Positions 34,397 through 43,493 are shown, counted from the stretch's first letter. The stretch is DNA of 64,000 bases from Streptomyces sp. TP-A0356 (GCF_001417775.1 NZ_BBZJ01000033.1:1-64000), one strand, 5' to 3'. Numbers and translations: made by a program. The notes: generated by a model from the letters alone, not told the origin.

Positions 34397-35107
34397 TCAG
34401 GACGCCTCAGGGATCTCTGACGTCTCCGACAGGTCAGGGTGCCCTTCGCCGTATCCCATCCGGTAACCGATGCCGCGGACCGTGGTGATCCACCGGCTGC
34501 AGCCGAGTTTCGCCCGCAAGCTGCTCACATGTGTGTCAATGGTGCGGCTGGTGCAGGCCCAGTCGCTGCCCCACACCTTCGCCATCAATTCCTTTCGCGA
34601 CACGACCGTGTCTGGATCCATGGCCAGTGCGTAGAGCAGCTCGAATTCCTTCGACGTGACAGCAATCAGCCGGTTGTGCAGCCGCACCTCCCGTCTGCGC
34701 GGATCGATGTGCAGCGGACGCAGGGAGATGATCTCCGCCGCGGCCGTCCTGCGGCGAGAACGGCGCAGCACGGCCTCGATCCGCGCGCAGATCTCCCTGA
34801 AACCCCAGGTCCTCACCACGCAGTCGTCCGCGCCGGCGCGCAGCGCGAGGACCCTTTCCAGTCCGTTGTCGAGATCGGTCACCGCAATCAGCGGGATGTC
34901 CCCACCGCCGCTAACCGATCGGCACACCTCCAGTCCGTCGATGTCCGCGAGCTCCAGCGAGAGCAGCACCAGATCCGCGTCACGGTACCCGCGAAGCGCC
35001 CGCGCCCCGCTGTGCACGCTCCGCGTGGTGTAGCCCTGTCTGCGCAGGTCACGCTCCATGGCCTCGGCCGCCGAGGCGTCACGTTCCACCACAAGTACGT
35101 TCGTCAT
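34397..35107 (-). CDS. Atypical OmpR/PhoB-type response regulator
   Basis: A 236-residue protein with an N-terminal receiver domain and a C-terminal winged-helix domain (LTSKEFELL-like VTSKEFELLYALA; TIDTHVSSLRAKLG; VRGIGYRMG). The phospho-acceptor position reads LVLLSLELADIDG, so Ser50 replaces Asp, and the usual Lys reads VVRTW (Arg99). No sensor kinase is adjacent. It is therefore likely phosphorylation-independent, like the JadR1-type regulators that bind cluster end products. It is probably the pathway-specific regulator of the LysW cluster. Confidence 0.88.
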   Translation of the reverse strand: MTNVLVVERDASAAEAMERDLRRQGYTTRSVHSGARALRGYRDADLVLLSLELADIDGLEVCRSVSGGGDIPLIAVTDLDNGLERVLALRAGADDCVVRTWGFREICARIEAVLRRSRRRTAAAEIISLRPLHIDPRRREVRLHNRLIAVTSKEFELLYALAMDPDTVVSRKELMAKVWGSDWACTSRTIDTHVSSLRAKLGCSRWITTVRGIGYRMGYGEGHPDLSETSEIPEAS

Positions 35108-35151
35108 TCCTGCCGTCCCCCTGTCATCGGCTCGAGCTCCTTCGGCTGGCG

Positions 35152-36357
35152 TCAGCTCGCGGCCCCGCTCAGCTGAGCTGCGGGGGTCGCCGACGGGACG
35201 ACGTCGCGGCCTGATGCGCCGTCGAGGTACTGGTAGACGTAAGCGGCCGAGGCCATCGTCATGTGGTGGTGCCAGCCCGGGAAGGAGCGGCCCTCGAAAT
35301 CCAGGGCGCCGAAGCGGTCCTGCAGGACCCTGACTGCCGACAGGGCGGCCGTCCGGCCACGCACCAGGGAGAGCACCTCGTCCACCGGCCGGTCCGTGAA
35401 GCTGGTGATCCAGTACCGGGCGGGCACCCGGCCGTCCGTGGCGGGCCGCTGCAGGACCCGGTACGTGCGCGCTGCGCCGCCGGCCCCCACCGCCAGTTGC
35501 GGCAACCGTACCGTGTCGGCGTAAGCGTAGATCGGCACTGCTTTGGCGCCGCCCTCCCGGGTCTGTTGCACCATCACATGCGGCTGCCGCGCGTGCCGTA
35601 TCCCCATCACCGCGCCCACCGTGCTCACGGTCGGCGTGTGCTGTCCGACGAGCACGACCTGCCCGGGATCGACCTCGCACACCACATCCAGCCGTTCCCG
35701 GGCCAGTCCTGCCAGCACTCCGGCCGCGTCGTCGCACCGGGTCAGATCGAGGACCCAGGGCAGCCCGGCCACATGCGGCAGCGTGACCGCGTCCGCGGCA
35801 TGGTCAAGGACGTAGGCGCCGACCGGGCGCTCCCTCTCCTCCTGCGGTATCCGGCTGCGCCGCCTGCGCTGCGGGTCCCAGTCCCAGGGGCCGCTGAGCA
35901 CCAGGCTCCAGTCGACCGGAAAGGAGTGGAGCTCGCTCGCCAGGTAAAGCCCCAGTGCCCGCTGGCAGTTGACTTCCCGGCCGGTGACGGCGTCCAGGCG
36001 GCGGTGCACGCCGACCGAGTGCCTGCCGGTCTTCGGAATGATGAGTTCGGCGACCGTCCAGGCATACGGCGCCGCGCTCGCCGCGACGTGCAGGGCGAGG
36101 CTGCGGCGCACCGACTTCCAGTCCCACGGGCTGGCATTGATGAACTGGTGCAGCCCCTGTATCGCCGACGCGGGTAAGGACTCCGCGCGTGCCATATGGC
36201 GCGGGGTCTTCTTGCCGGAACCGTGGATCAGGGCCCATAGATACGCGCGGGCCCAACGGCGTTGTTCCACTCGGTGAAGCGACCCGAAGACGTCCTCCAT
36301 GAACCTTTGCAACCGAGCTCCCTCGGTCGCGTTCGTGCGCTCCTCACTCGATGACAT
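35152..36357 (-). CDS. IS701-transposase-derived protein lacking DDE residues
   Basis: A 401-residue intact gene with the IS701-like layout: FMEDVFGSLHRVEQRRWARAY at the N terminus, GRHSVGVHRR mid-protein, and FPGWHHHMTMASAAYVYQYL near the end. Where the IS701 fragment in this same window (58.4 kb) reads WAVDDVSFPK, this protein reads WTVAELIIPK, losing the catalytic Asp pair (A103, E104). The region expected to hold the Glu (ECFQ-type) reads SAVRVLQDRFG. No flanking inverted repeats are seen. It looks like a domesticated, non-transposing protein kept in the cluster beside the atypical regulator. Function unknown. Confidence 0.75.
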   Translation of the reverse strand: MSSSEERTNATEGARLQRFMEDVFGSLHRVEQRRWARAYLWALIHGSGKKTPRHMARAESLPASAIQGLHQFINASPWDWKSVRRSLALHVAASAAPYAWTVAELIIPKTGRHSVGVHRRLDAVTGREVNCQRALGLYLASELHSFPVDWSLVLSGPWDWDPQRRRRSRIPQEERERPVGAYVLDHAADAVTLPHVAGLPWVLDLTRCDDAAGVLAGLARERLDVVCEVDPGQVVLVGQHTPTVSTVGAVMGIRHARQPHVMVQQTREGGAKAVPIYAYADTVRLPQLAVGAGGAARTYRVLQRPATDGRVPARYWITSFTDRPVDEVLSLVRGRTAALSAVRVLQDRFGALDFEGRSFPGWHHHMTMASAAYVYQYLDGASGRDVVPSATPAAQLSGAAS

Positions 36358-36660
36358 AAACGCTACGTCCCCTCGTTTTCCGTAACGCCCGAACGGGTGT
36401 CGCTGCATCGTGCATCTGCACGGAACACAAAATACCGTCGGATCCACAGGTTCAACGAGCAAGCACGGACACTTCATGACTTCCCACTCTGAGCTGGGGG
36501 AACGGCGTCGAGTGAGGCGGACGAGCGTGCCGCGGAGCGGAGAGGGAGGGTGGGCGCTCAGGCCGGAAACACTGCTCGGCGCCGCATATGGAATGAGTGG
36601 TCGGGAGCCTGGCCGATGACATGTCAAAATTTCATGAACAATCATCCATGGCCGAAAAGG
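36358..36660. other. Upstream region of the IS701-like gene, no gene recognised
   Basis: About 300 bp with lower G+C stretches (for example GTCAAAATTTCATGAACAATC is split here as GTCAAAATTTCATG at ~36619). It should hold the minus-strand promoter of the IS701-like gene and perhaps the regulator. No coding frame convinces. Confidence 0.4.
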
Positions 36661-36663
36661 GAC

Positions 36664-36697
36664 GACCGCCGAAGGCCGGGGGATACCTTCGGCGGTC
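36664..36697 (-). terminator. Hairpin after the alpha/beta-hydrolase gene
   Basis: GACCGCCGAAGG (36664-36675) pairs perfectly with CCTTCGGCGGTC (36686-36697) across a 10-nt loop, 26 bp past the hydrolase stop. A likely factor-independent terminator of the Streptomyces type. Confidence 0.65.
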
Positions 36698-36722
36698 GGC
36701 TCAGGGGCCGGCGGCGGGGCCG

Positions 36723-37580
36723 TCAGCGGCGCTCCACCGCCAGGGTGTCGAGCCAGTTGCCGATCAGGCCGTGGACGGCGTCCGGCTGGTCGAGGTGGAC
36801 GTTGTGGCCCGCGCCGTCGATGACCGCGTAGGTCGCGCGCGGGTAGTGGTCCAGAAGATCGAGCTGGTCCCGCCAGCCCACCATATGGTCCTGACGGCCC
36901 GTCACCACAAGGTGTCTGCCGTCGTGCGTACCGAAGCGGGACTCCGGCGTCCGGGCGAACGTATAGGCCTTGAGCAGCGCCGCGGCATCCCCGCGGTGGT
37001 GAGCGCGGATACCGGGCAGCACATGGTCGCGGAAGGCGCTCCAGCCCGCGTCGTCCTGGTACAGCGCGATACCGGCGAACACCTCGCGGTCGGCCGGGTC
37101 GAGCGAGGCCAGCAGCGCCTCGTCTCGGATGAGCACCTGCCGCTCGGGCAGCAGGCGCTGACCGCTCGGCTTGACCAGCGGAGCGATCAGCGCCGTGCCC
37201 AAGACCTGTGGGCCGCGCTCGGCGACCAGGTGGCGGGCGAGCTGGCCGCCGTAGGAGATGCCCACGACCGCGAACGGCTCGTCGCCGACGACCTTGTCCA
37301 CGAACCGCAGTACCGCTTCGCCCATGGCCTCGGCCGTGACCGGCCCGTCCAGCCGCGGCGAGCGGCCGGAGCCGGGCAGGTCCACGTAGAGCCGCCGCCA
37401 GCCGTGGCGCATGGCGAACGCGGGCTCCAGAGGCAGCAGGAGCCGGTGGTCGATGGTGTAGCCGTGCAGCAGCACTACGGGGGTGCCGGAGCCGAACTCG
37501 ACGTGGTGCAGCAGTTGTCGTTCCGGCTGCGGCGTCTCGCTCGCCGCGCTGTTCTCGGTCGATCCAGTCTCTTCTGTCAT
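36723..37580 (-). CDS. Alpha/beta-hydrolase
   Basis: A 285-residue soluble hydrolase with the classical order: oxyanion loop VVLLHGYTIDHR, nucleophile elbow VVGISYGGQLA (Ser), acid in VTGRQDHMVGW (Asp) and His in IDGAGHNVHLDQP. The first ~25 residues are Ser/Glu-rich and probably disordered. The ATG at 37580 was preferred, with GGAG close upstream; a GTG at 37604 is possible. It lies between the IS701-like gene and the MerR gene, so it may be a tailoring esterase or a detoxifying enzyme of the cluster. Confidence 0.85.
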   Translation of the reverse strand: MTEETGSTENSAASETPQPERQLLHHVEFGSGTPVVLLHGYTIDHRLLLPLEPAFAMRHGWRRLYVDLPGSGRSPRLDGPVTAEAMGEAVLRFVDKVVGDEPFAVVGISYGGQLARHLVAERGPQVLGTALIAPLVKPSGQRLLPERQVLIRDEALLASLDPADREVFAGIALYQDDAGWSAFRDHVLPGIRAHHRGDAAALLKAYTFARTPESRFGTHDGRHLVVTGRQDHMVGWRDQLDLLDHYPRATYAVIDGAGHNVHLDQPDAVHGLIGNWLDTLAVERR

Positions 37581-37681
37581 AACTCCACAGTCCGATGCTG
37601 ACACTGGTGTGAGGGGCAGATGCCCCGGTGGGATGGCAGGTTGATGGGCCCGCCGGCAGGGAGGACGGGAACGGGACGACC

Positions 37682-38050
37682 TCAGGCGGCCCGTCCGGCA
37701 CGTACCGTGTCGAGGTATGCGGCGACGGCGTCACGGTTGCGCATGAGGAATCGGATGCGCTTGGTCAGCCGGTTTCGTTCCTGTTCCAGCGCGGCGATGA
37801 TCTCCGGTGAGGCGTCGGGGACGTGGATGGTGCCCGGCTCGTCCAGACAGGGCAGGATCTGGCGGATGATCCGGGTCGGCAGGCCCGCCTCGAGCAGGCG
37901 GCGGATCCGCAGGACGCGGTCCACGTTCCCTTCGTCGTAGCTGCGCCAGCCGTTGGGGTCGCGCCGGGAGGCGATCAGCCCCTGGTCCTCGTAGTAGCGC
38001 AGCAGTCTGCGGGAGGTGTGGGTGTGCTCCGACAGCTCTCCGATGCGCAT
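37682..38050 (-). CDS. MerR-family transcriptional regulator
   Basis: A 122-residue regulator. The winged HTH (MRIGELSEHTHTSRRLLRYY, DQGLIASRRDPNGWRSYDEG) is followed by VDRVLRIRRLLEAGLPTRII and a coiled-coil dimer helix (LEQERNRLTKRIRFLMRNRD). There is no Cys cluster for metals, so it is likely a drug- or metabolite-sensing type with a short C terminus. It follows the MFS gene by 54 bp on the same strand and probably controls that transporter. Confidence 0.92.
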   Translation of the reverse strand: MRIGELSEHTHTSRRLLRYYEDQGLIASRRDPNGWRSYDEGNVDRVLRIRRLLEAGLPTRIIRQILPCLDEPGTIHVPDASPEIIAALEQERNRLTKRIRFLMRNRDAVAAYLDTVRAGRAA

Positions 38051-38104
38051 GCGGGCTCCTCGTTGCCTCTTGGCTTCCTCTTTCTCGACGTCGTCTGCTC
38101 TCGC

Positions 38105-39352
38105 CTACGCCGCCGGCCTCTTGACGGGGAAGCCGTGGCTGCGGGCGAGGAGGATCACGGCGATCACCGGGAGCATGAGCAGCAGTACGCTCCATGGCAG
38201 GGAGTCGCTGCCACTGAGATCGAGCAGTACGCCGCCGATGACTCCGCCGCCGGCCATGGCGACGTTCCACAGCGTGACGAGCATCGCCTGGGCCGCGTCG
38301 GCCGCCGATTCGCCGCCCGCGTCACCGGCCGCGGTCTGCAGCAGGGTCGGCACCCCGCCCCAGCCCAGGCCCCACAGCACGGCGGCGACGTAGACGAGGG
38401 CGGTGTGGTCGGCGAGTACGGCCAGCGCCGCGGCGGCCACCGCGACCAGCAGCGAGCTGGCGATGGTCAGCACGCGCAGCCGGTGATGGATCTGCGCGCC
38501 GACGATCCAGATGCTCACCAGCGAGGCGGCGCCGAACACGAGCAGCACCAGGTCGGTGTTGCCGCCGATGCCGAGGTCGTCGAGGAACGAGGCGATGTAG
38601 GCGTAGATGATGGTGTGCGCCAGGACGAAGACCAGCGTGACGAAGAGCACCGGGGCCACGCCGGGGACGCGCAGAGCGTGCAGCATCCTTGGCCGCTCGC
38701 CGCGCTTCTGGCCCGGGAAGTCCGGTACGGCGGCGGCGATCCCCGCCAGCAGCAGGACGGTCAGTGCCGTCATCGCGAGGAACGCCACGCGCCAGCCGGA
38801 CACCTTGCCGAGGAAGGTGCCGGCGGGCACACCGAGCGAGAGCGCCACCGGGATGCCCGCCATCGCGATGGCGATCGCCCGGCCCTGCAGCGGGACCGGG
38901 GCCAGTCGGCGGGCGTACCCGGCGAGCAGCGCCCAGGCCAGGCCCGCCGCGACGCCGGCGACGAAGCGCGCCGCCATGGTCAGCCCGTAGACGGAGGACA
39001 GTGCGGTGACGGTGTTGGCGACGGCGAAGCCCGCCATGGCGGTCAGCAGCAGTCGCTTGCGGCGCCAGCCCGCGGTGGCCGCGGTCAGCGGGATCGCGGT
39101 GAGCGCGGTGCCGATCGCGTAGATCGTGACCGTCTGCCCGGTGGCGGACTCGCTGACATGCAGGTCATGGCTCATCGCCGGGAGCAGACCGGCGGGCAGG
39201 GTCTCGGTGAGACTGGTGATGAAGACGGCGGTCGCGAGGGCCAGCAGGGCGAACATCGGCAGCTTCTGCGGTTGATCGCTTGCGCCCCCCCGGCGCGCTG
39301 CGGCGCCGGGCTCCGCGGCCGAACCGGCCGCGGTGTCGGGTGTGGTGCTCAT
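38105..39352 (-). CDS. MFS drug/metabolite exporter
   Basis: A 415-residue 12-span major facilitator of the drug:H+ antiporter type. The first helix carries TAVFITSLTETLPAGLLPAM, motif A is at GWRRKRLLL, and motif C-like GIPVALSLGVPAGTFLG sits in helix 5. A ~30-residue cytosolic Ala/Gly-rich N terminus precedes it. The ATG at 39352 gives a standard length. With the MerR regulator downstream and the SDR upstream on the same strand, it is a candidate self-resistance or export pump. Confidence 0.9.
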   Translation of the reverse strand: MSTTPDTAAGSAAEPGAAARRGGASDQPQKLPMFALLALATAVFITSLTETLPAGLLPAMSHDLHVSESATGQTVTIYAIGTALTAIPLTAATAGWRRKRLLLTAMAGFAVANTVTALSSVYGLTMAARFVAGVAAGLAWALLAGYARRLAPVPLQGRAIAIAMAGIPVALSLGVPAGTFLGKVSGWRVAFLAMTALTVLLLAGIAAAVPDFPGQKRGERPRMLHALRVPGVAPVLFVTLVFVLAHTIIYAYIASFLDDLGIGGNTDLVLLVFGAASLVSIWIVGAQIHHRLRVLTIASSLLVAVAAAALAVLADHTALVYVAAVLWGLGWGGVPTLLQTAAGDAGGESAADAAQAMLVTLWNVAMAGGGVIGGVLLDLSGSDSLPWSVLLLMLPVIAVILLARSHGFPVKRPAA

Positions 39353-39414
39353 GGATGTGCTCCAGGGTCGTAGGGGATGGGTGGGTGGACCCCCGGGTCC
39401 GGGCCGGTGCGGTG

Positions 39415-39957
39415 TCATGGCCGGCTGAGTCCGCCGTCGACCGGGAGGCGGACGCCGGTGGTGAAGGTGGCGTCGATGGCCAGGAAGATCGCGGCCCGCG
39501 CCACCTCCTCGGCGGCCCCGAGGCGGCCCATCGGCGGCAGGGAGGCACCGTTGCCATCCGGCGCCTCGATACAACCCGGCGCCACGGCGTTGACGCGGAT
39601 GCCGCGGGAGACGAGTTCGGCGGCCAGCGCGTGCACGGCAGTGGACGGCGGGCCGGGCGCCGTCAGGACGACCGCACCACCGTCGCTGAGGCGCGGCAGC
39701 AGCGGCCGGACTGTGTCCACGGCGTCGGCGAACAGCAGGTCGACACCGCCACCAGGACCGAGGCAGGCCGACACGTCGGCCGGTGCGACGATCCGGGCCG
39801 TGGAGCCCAGTTCGGCGCACAGGCGGCGGCGCTCCTCGGTGCTGCGGGCGGTCAGCACGACCTGGGCGCCGCCCTCCACCAGGCGCTTGGCGATGGCCAG
39901 CGCGATGTCAGTGGCCTCTCCGAGGACAACGGCCGTCCGGCCCGCGTACTTGGTCAT
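39415..39957 (-). CDS. Shortened SDR-fold protein lacking the Tyr-Lys motif
   Basis: A 180-residue SDR relative, against about 250 for the family. The C terminus is well conserved (GIRVNAVAPGCIEAP, AAEEVARAAIFLA, TGVRLPVDGGLSRP). The N-terminal nucleotide loop reads VVLGEATDIALAIAKRL instead of the usual TGxxxGIG, and the segment that should hold Tyr-x-x-x-Lys reads APGPPSTAVHALAAEL, with neither residue. It is translated from ATG 39957 with no frameshift seen. Either it is a decaying gene or a non-catalytic SDR-fold protein. Confidence 0.75.
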   Translation of the reverse strand: MTKYAGRTAVVLGEATDIALAIAKRLVEGGAQVVLTARSTEERRRLCAELGSTARIVAPADVSACLGPGGGVDLLFADAVDTVRPLLPRLSDGGAVVLTAPGPPSTAVHALAAELVSRGIRVNAVAPGCIEAPDGNGASLPPMGRLGAAEEVARAAIFLAIDATFTTGVRLPVDGGLSRP

Positions 39958-40148
39958 GCCGCCGCTCCCTCCTCGCGTCTGTCTCCCGGGCCGGTCGCGT
40001 GGTACCGCCCGGCGGACACGACTGTGCGCGGGGGTGCTTCGGGAAACCTTCGGAACAGCTGACGGTCGGCTTGCGGTCGGGCACTGGGCCGTCAGTGTCC
40101 TCGGTGGCCACCCTGTCCGGACGGTTTCCGTGACGTACAGTGACGCTC

Positions 40149-43100
40149 ATGCGGTTTGGGGTGTTGGGCCCACTGGCGGTGTGGGACGACGAGGGGGCGG
40201 CCGTCAGGGTTCCCGAGGCGAAGGTCCGGGCGCTGCTCGCCGATCTGCTGGCGCATGATGGCGGCCCGGTCTCCGCGGACCGCCTCATCCATGACCTGTG
40301 GGGCGACCGGCCGCCGGGCCGGGCTGCGGGCGCGTTGCAGGCCAAGGTCTCGCAGCTGCGCCGAGCCCTGGGCCGGGACCGCGTGGTGCACCAGCCGTCC
40401 GGCTACCGGCTGCGGCTCGACGGCGACGAGGTGGACGCCACCCGGTTCCGCGCCCTGGTGGAGCGGGCCCGCGGCGTCGCAGCCCCCAGCGCCCGGGCCG
40501 CGTTGCTCACCGAGGCACTCGAGCTGTGGCGCGGTCCCGCCTACGCCGACTTCGCCGATCGGGAGTTCGTCCGCGCGGCCGCGCAGCGCCTCGCCGAGCA
40601 GCGGCTGTCCGTACTGGAAGCGCAGGCCGAAGCCCGGCTGGCGGCCGGCGACCATGTCCTGCTCGCCGGGGAACTCGCCGACCTGGTGACCCGGCATCCG
40701 CTGCGGGAACGGCTGCGCGCGCTGCAGATTCGGGCGCTGTATGCGACCGGCCGGCAGAGCGAGGCGCTCGCGGCGTACGAAGATCTGCGCGCGCGTCTTC
40801 TCGCCGATCTGGGCGTCGACCCGAGCCCCGAGCTCGCCGCACTGCACCAGGCGGTGCTCCGCCAGGACCCGGAGCTGAAGGCGGCGGCGCCGAACGCCAC
40901 CCGCTCTCGTCCTCGCACGGAGCCGGACGCCGGCCGTCCCCGGCCCGCTGCGGAGGCGAACGCGCGCACCAGGCCGAGCCCGGCCAACCTGCCCACCTCC
41001 CTCACCCCGCTCATCGGCCGCGACAAAGCCCTCGCCCGACTCTCCGACCTCCTGCACGCCGCGCGCCTGGTGACCCTCACCGGCCCCGGCGGAGTGGGTA
41101 AGACCCGGCTGGCCGTGGCAGCGGCCGACGCGGTCCACGACGGATCCGTCGTGCACCTGGCCGACGGCACCTGGTTCGTCGAGTTCTCCGGCGTCCGCGA
41201 GGGGACCGCCGCCGACCTCGCCCAGGTCGTCGCCACCACCCTCGGCATCAGCGATCACACACCCTCCGCCGTGCCAGTCCACGGCACCGCCACCCGCTCG
41301 CCCGCCCACCACCTCGCCGCCGTGCTGCGCGACCGCCGCACCCTGCTCGTGCTGGACAACTGTGAGCACGTCGTCGACGCCGCTGCCGATCTCGCCGCCC
41401 TGCTCCTGCGCACCGCACCCGGGCTGCGCATACTGACCACCAGCCAGGAGCCACTGGGCCTGCCGGGCGAGGAGGTGTTTCTGGTCGAGCCGCTGCCCAC
41501 CACCGACGCGGTACGGCTGTTCACGCAGCGGGTCGCCGCTGCGGCACCCGGCTGCTCGCTCGCCTCCGGCGCCTGTGACGCCTCCGACCGCGCCGCCGTC
41601 ACGGAGATCTGCCGCCGCCTGGACGGCATCCCGCTCGCCCTGGAACTGGCCGCGACCCGCGTACGCGCCCTCGGCGTACGCGAGTTGGCGGCCCGGCTCG
41701 GCGACAGGTTCCAGCTCCTGACCTCCGGACGGCGCGGCGCGCCCGCGCGCCAGCAGACCCTGCGCGCGATGATCGACTGGAGCTGGGAGCTGCTCAGCGC
41801 ACCGGAGCGCATCGTGCTGCGCCGCCTGGCCGCCTTCAGCGACGGCTGCGATCTGCAGGCGGCCGAGGCGGTGTGCGCGGGCGACGGCGTTGCCGGGCCC
41901 GAGGTGCCCGACCTGGTGTCCCGGCTCGTCGACCGGTCCTTGGTGGCGGTCGTCGCCGGACCGGCCGGTCCGCGTTACCGGCTCCTGGAGTCCGTCGCCG
42001 CCTACGCGACCGAGCGGCTGCACGAGATGGAGGATTTCGCCGCCGTGCGCGAGCGGCACCTGCGTCACTATCTCGCGCTCGCCGAACGGGCCGAACCCGA
42101 ACTGCGCGGCGCCGGGCAGCGGTCCTGGCTTGCCCGGCTCGACGCTGAGTCCGGCAACCTGCGGGCGGCCCTCGAGGAGGCGGCGCGCCGGGCCGCGGCC
42201 GGGGCGCCGACCGAGGCGGCACGCCTGGCCACCGCTCTGGCCTGGTGGTGGCTGCTGCGCGGACGGCTTGTCCAGGCACGCCGCAGCCTGCGCGCGGTCC
42301 TGGACGCCACCACGGCCGCCACAGCGGAGCCCGACGCCGAACTGAGCCTGCTGCATGCCGCTTTCGCCCTGCTCACCGGCGATCACGACACGGCTACCGG
42401 CACGCCGGACGGCGACGCCGTCCCCGACCCGGCACGCCGCGCGCGATCACTGTGGCTGTGCGCGTACGGCCTGTTCAGCGCGGGAGCAGCCGCCGACAGC
42501 GGTGAGCTGAACGACCGGGCGTTGAAGCTGTTCACCGCGGCGGGCGACCAGTGGGGCACCGCCGCCGCTCTCGGGCTGCGCGCCGCGCTCGCACTGATTC
42601 GCGGTGACCTTGACAGGGTGGGCCGCGACGGACGGCGCAGCGCCGACCTCTTCCACACGGTGGGCGACCGCTGGGGCGAACTGCAGACCGTGTCGCCGCT
42701 CGCAGCGCTCGCCGAGATCAAAGGCGAGTACGAGGAGGCCACGCGCCGCCAGTACGAGGGGCTGCGCATCGCGCGCGAACTGGGCCTGGCGGCTGAGGAG
42801 TCGGCCCGGCTGTCCGGTCTGGGCCGCCTGGCGCTGCTGGCACGCGACTTCGACCGGGCCCGCGACCTGCACGAACAGGCCCGGCGCAGCGCCACCGAAC
42901 AGGGCTACAAGTACGGCGAGATCCACGCCGAGATGGGCCTGGCACTCGGCGCCCGCCGCTCCGGCGACCTTGATGCCGCCGAGGCGCACCTGCGGCACTT
43001 GCGCGACGGCTATGCGGACGTGTCCTCGCAGGCGGGCGACCACCTGCTGCTGGCCGAGTTCGGTTTCGTCGCCGAACTGCGGGGCGACGCCAAGGGCGCC

Positions 43101-43454
43101 GCGGCGCACCACCTGCGCGGCCTGGACGTGGCTCGCGCACTGGGCGAACCGCGCGCCCTCGCGCTGTCCCTGGAAGGCCTCGCCGGCGCGGCAGCCCTGC
43201 ACGGCACCGAGCCGGCTGCCGGCTGCGCGGCCCTGCTGCTCGGCGCCGCCGACGGGGCCCGCCGCAGCGTCGGCGCACCCCTGCCCCCGGCCGAACGCAC
43301 CGACGTCGACCGCATCACCCACGCGGCCCGGTCCACCCTGGGCGACGCGGACTTCGCACAGGCCTTCGACCACGGCACCCGCCTGCCCGCCGAGGAGGCT
43401 CTGCGTCGGGCAGCCACGGCCCTCGGCCAACTCACGCAAGGGGGCCACGACTGA
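40149..43454 (+). CDS. AfsR/SARP-family regulator (BTAD + NB-ARC-like NTPase + TPR)
   Basis: A ~1,101-residue transcriptional activator. Residues ~1-90 form the OmpR-like DNA-binding domain (MRFGVLGPLAVWDDEG; GALQAKVSQLRRALG). Residues ~95-245 form the bacterial transcriptional activation domain (LYATGRQSEALAAYEDLR). The NTPase has its P-loop TGPGGVGKTRLAV near 315 and a Walker B-like TLLVLDNCEHV. The C-terminal ~450 residues are helical TPR-like repeats. ATG at 40149; a GTG three codons upstream is possible. Such regulators switch on antibiotic clusters, and it sits at the edge of the LysW cluster, facing away from it. Confidence 0.92.
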   Translation: MRFGVLGPLAVWDDEGAAVRVPEAKVRALLADLLAHDGGPVSADRLIHDLWGDRPPGRAAGALQAKVSQLRRALGRDRVVHQPSGYRLRLDGDEVDATRFRALVERARGVAAPSARAALLTEALELWRGPAYADFADREFVRAAAQRLAEQRLSVLEAQAEARLAAGDHVLLAGELADLVTRHPLRERLRALQIRALYATGRQSEALAAYEDLRARLLADLGVDPSPELAALHQAVLRQDPELKAAAPNATRSRPRTEPDAGRPRPAAEANARTRPSPANLPTSLTPLIGRDKALARLSDLLHAARLVTLTGPGGVGKTRLAVAAADAVHDGSVVHLADGTWFVEFSGVREGTAADLAQVVATTLGISDHTPSAVPVHGTATRSPAHHLAAVLRDRRTLLVLDNCEHVVDAAADLAALLLRTAPGLRILTTSQEPLGLPGEEVFLVEPLPTTDAVRLFTQRVAAAAPGCSLASGACDASDRAAVTEICRRLDGIPLALELAATRVRALGVRELAARLGDRFQLLTSGRRGAPARQQTLRAMIDWSWELLSAPERIVLRRLAAFSDGCDLQAAEAVCAGDGVAGPEVPDLVSRLVDRSLVAVVAGPAGPRYRLLESVAAYATERLHEMEDFAAVRERHLRHYLALAERAEPELRGAGQRSWLARLDAESGNLRAALEEAARRAAAGAPTEAARLATALAWWWLLRGRLVQARRSLRAVLDATTAATAEPDAELSLLHAAFALLTGDHDTATGTPDGDAVPDPARRARSLWLCAYGLFSAGAAADSGELNDRALKLFTAAGDQWGTAAALGLRAALALIRGDLDRVGRDGRRSADLFHTVGDRWGELQTVSPLAALAEIKGEYEEATRRQYEGLRIARELGLAAEESARLSGLGRLALLARDFDRARDLHEQARRSATEQGYKYGEIHAEMGLALGARRSGDLDAAEAHLRHLRDGYADVSSQAGDHLLLAEFGFVAELRGDAKGAAAHHLRGLDVARALGEPRALALSLEGLAGAAALHGTEPAAGCAALLLGAADGARRSVGAPLPPAERTDVDRITHAARSTLGDADFAQAFDHGTRLPAEEALRRAATALGQLTQGGHD

Positions 43455-43493
43455 GCAGGTCATTCTCGGGGCGGACTCCGAGAGGTCCGCAAG

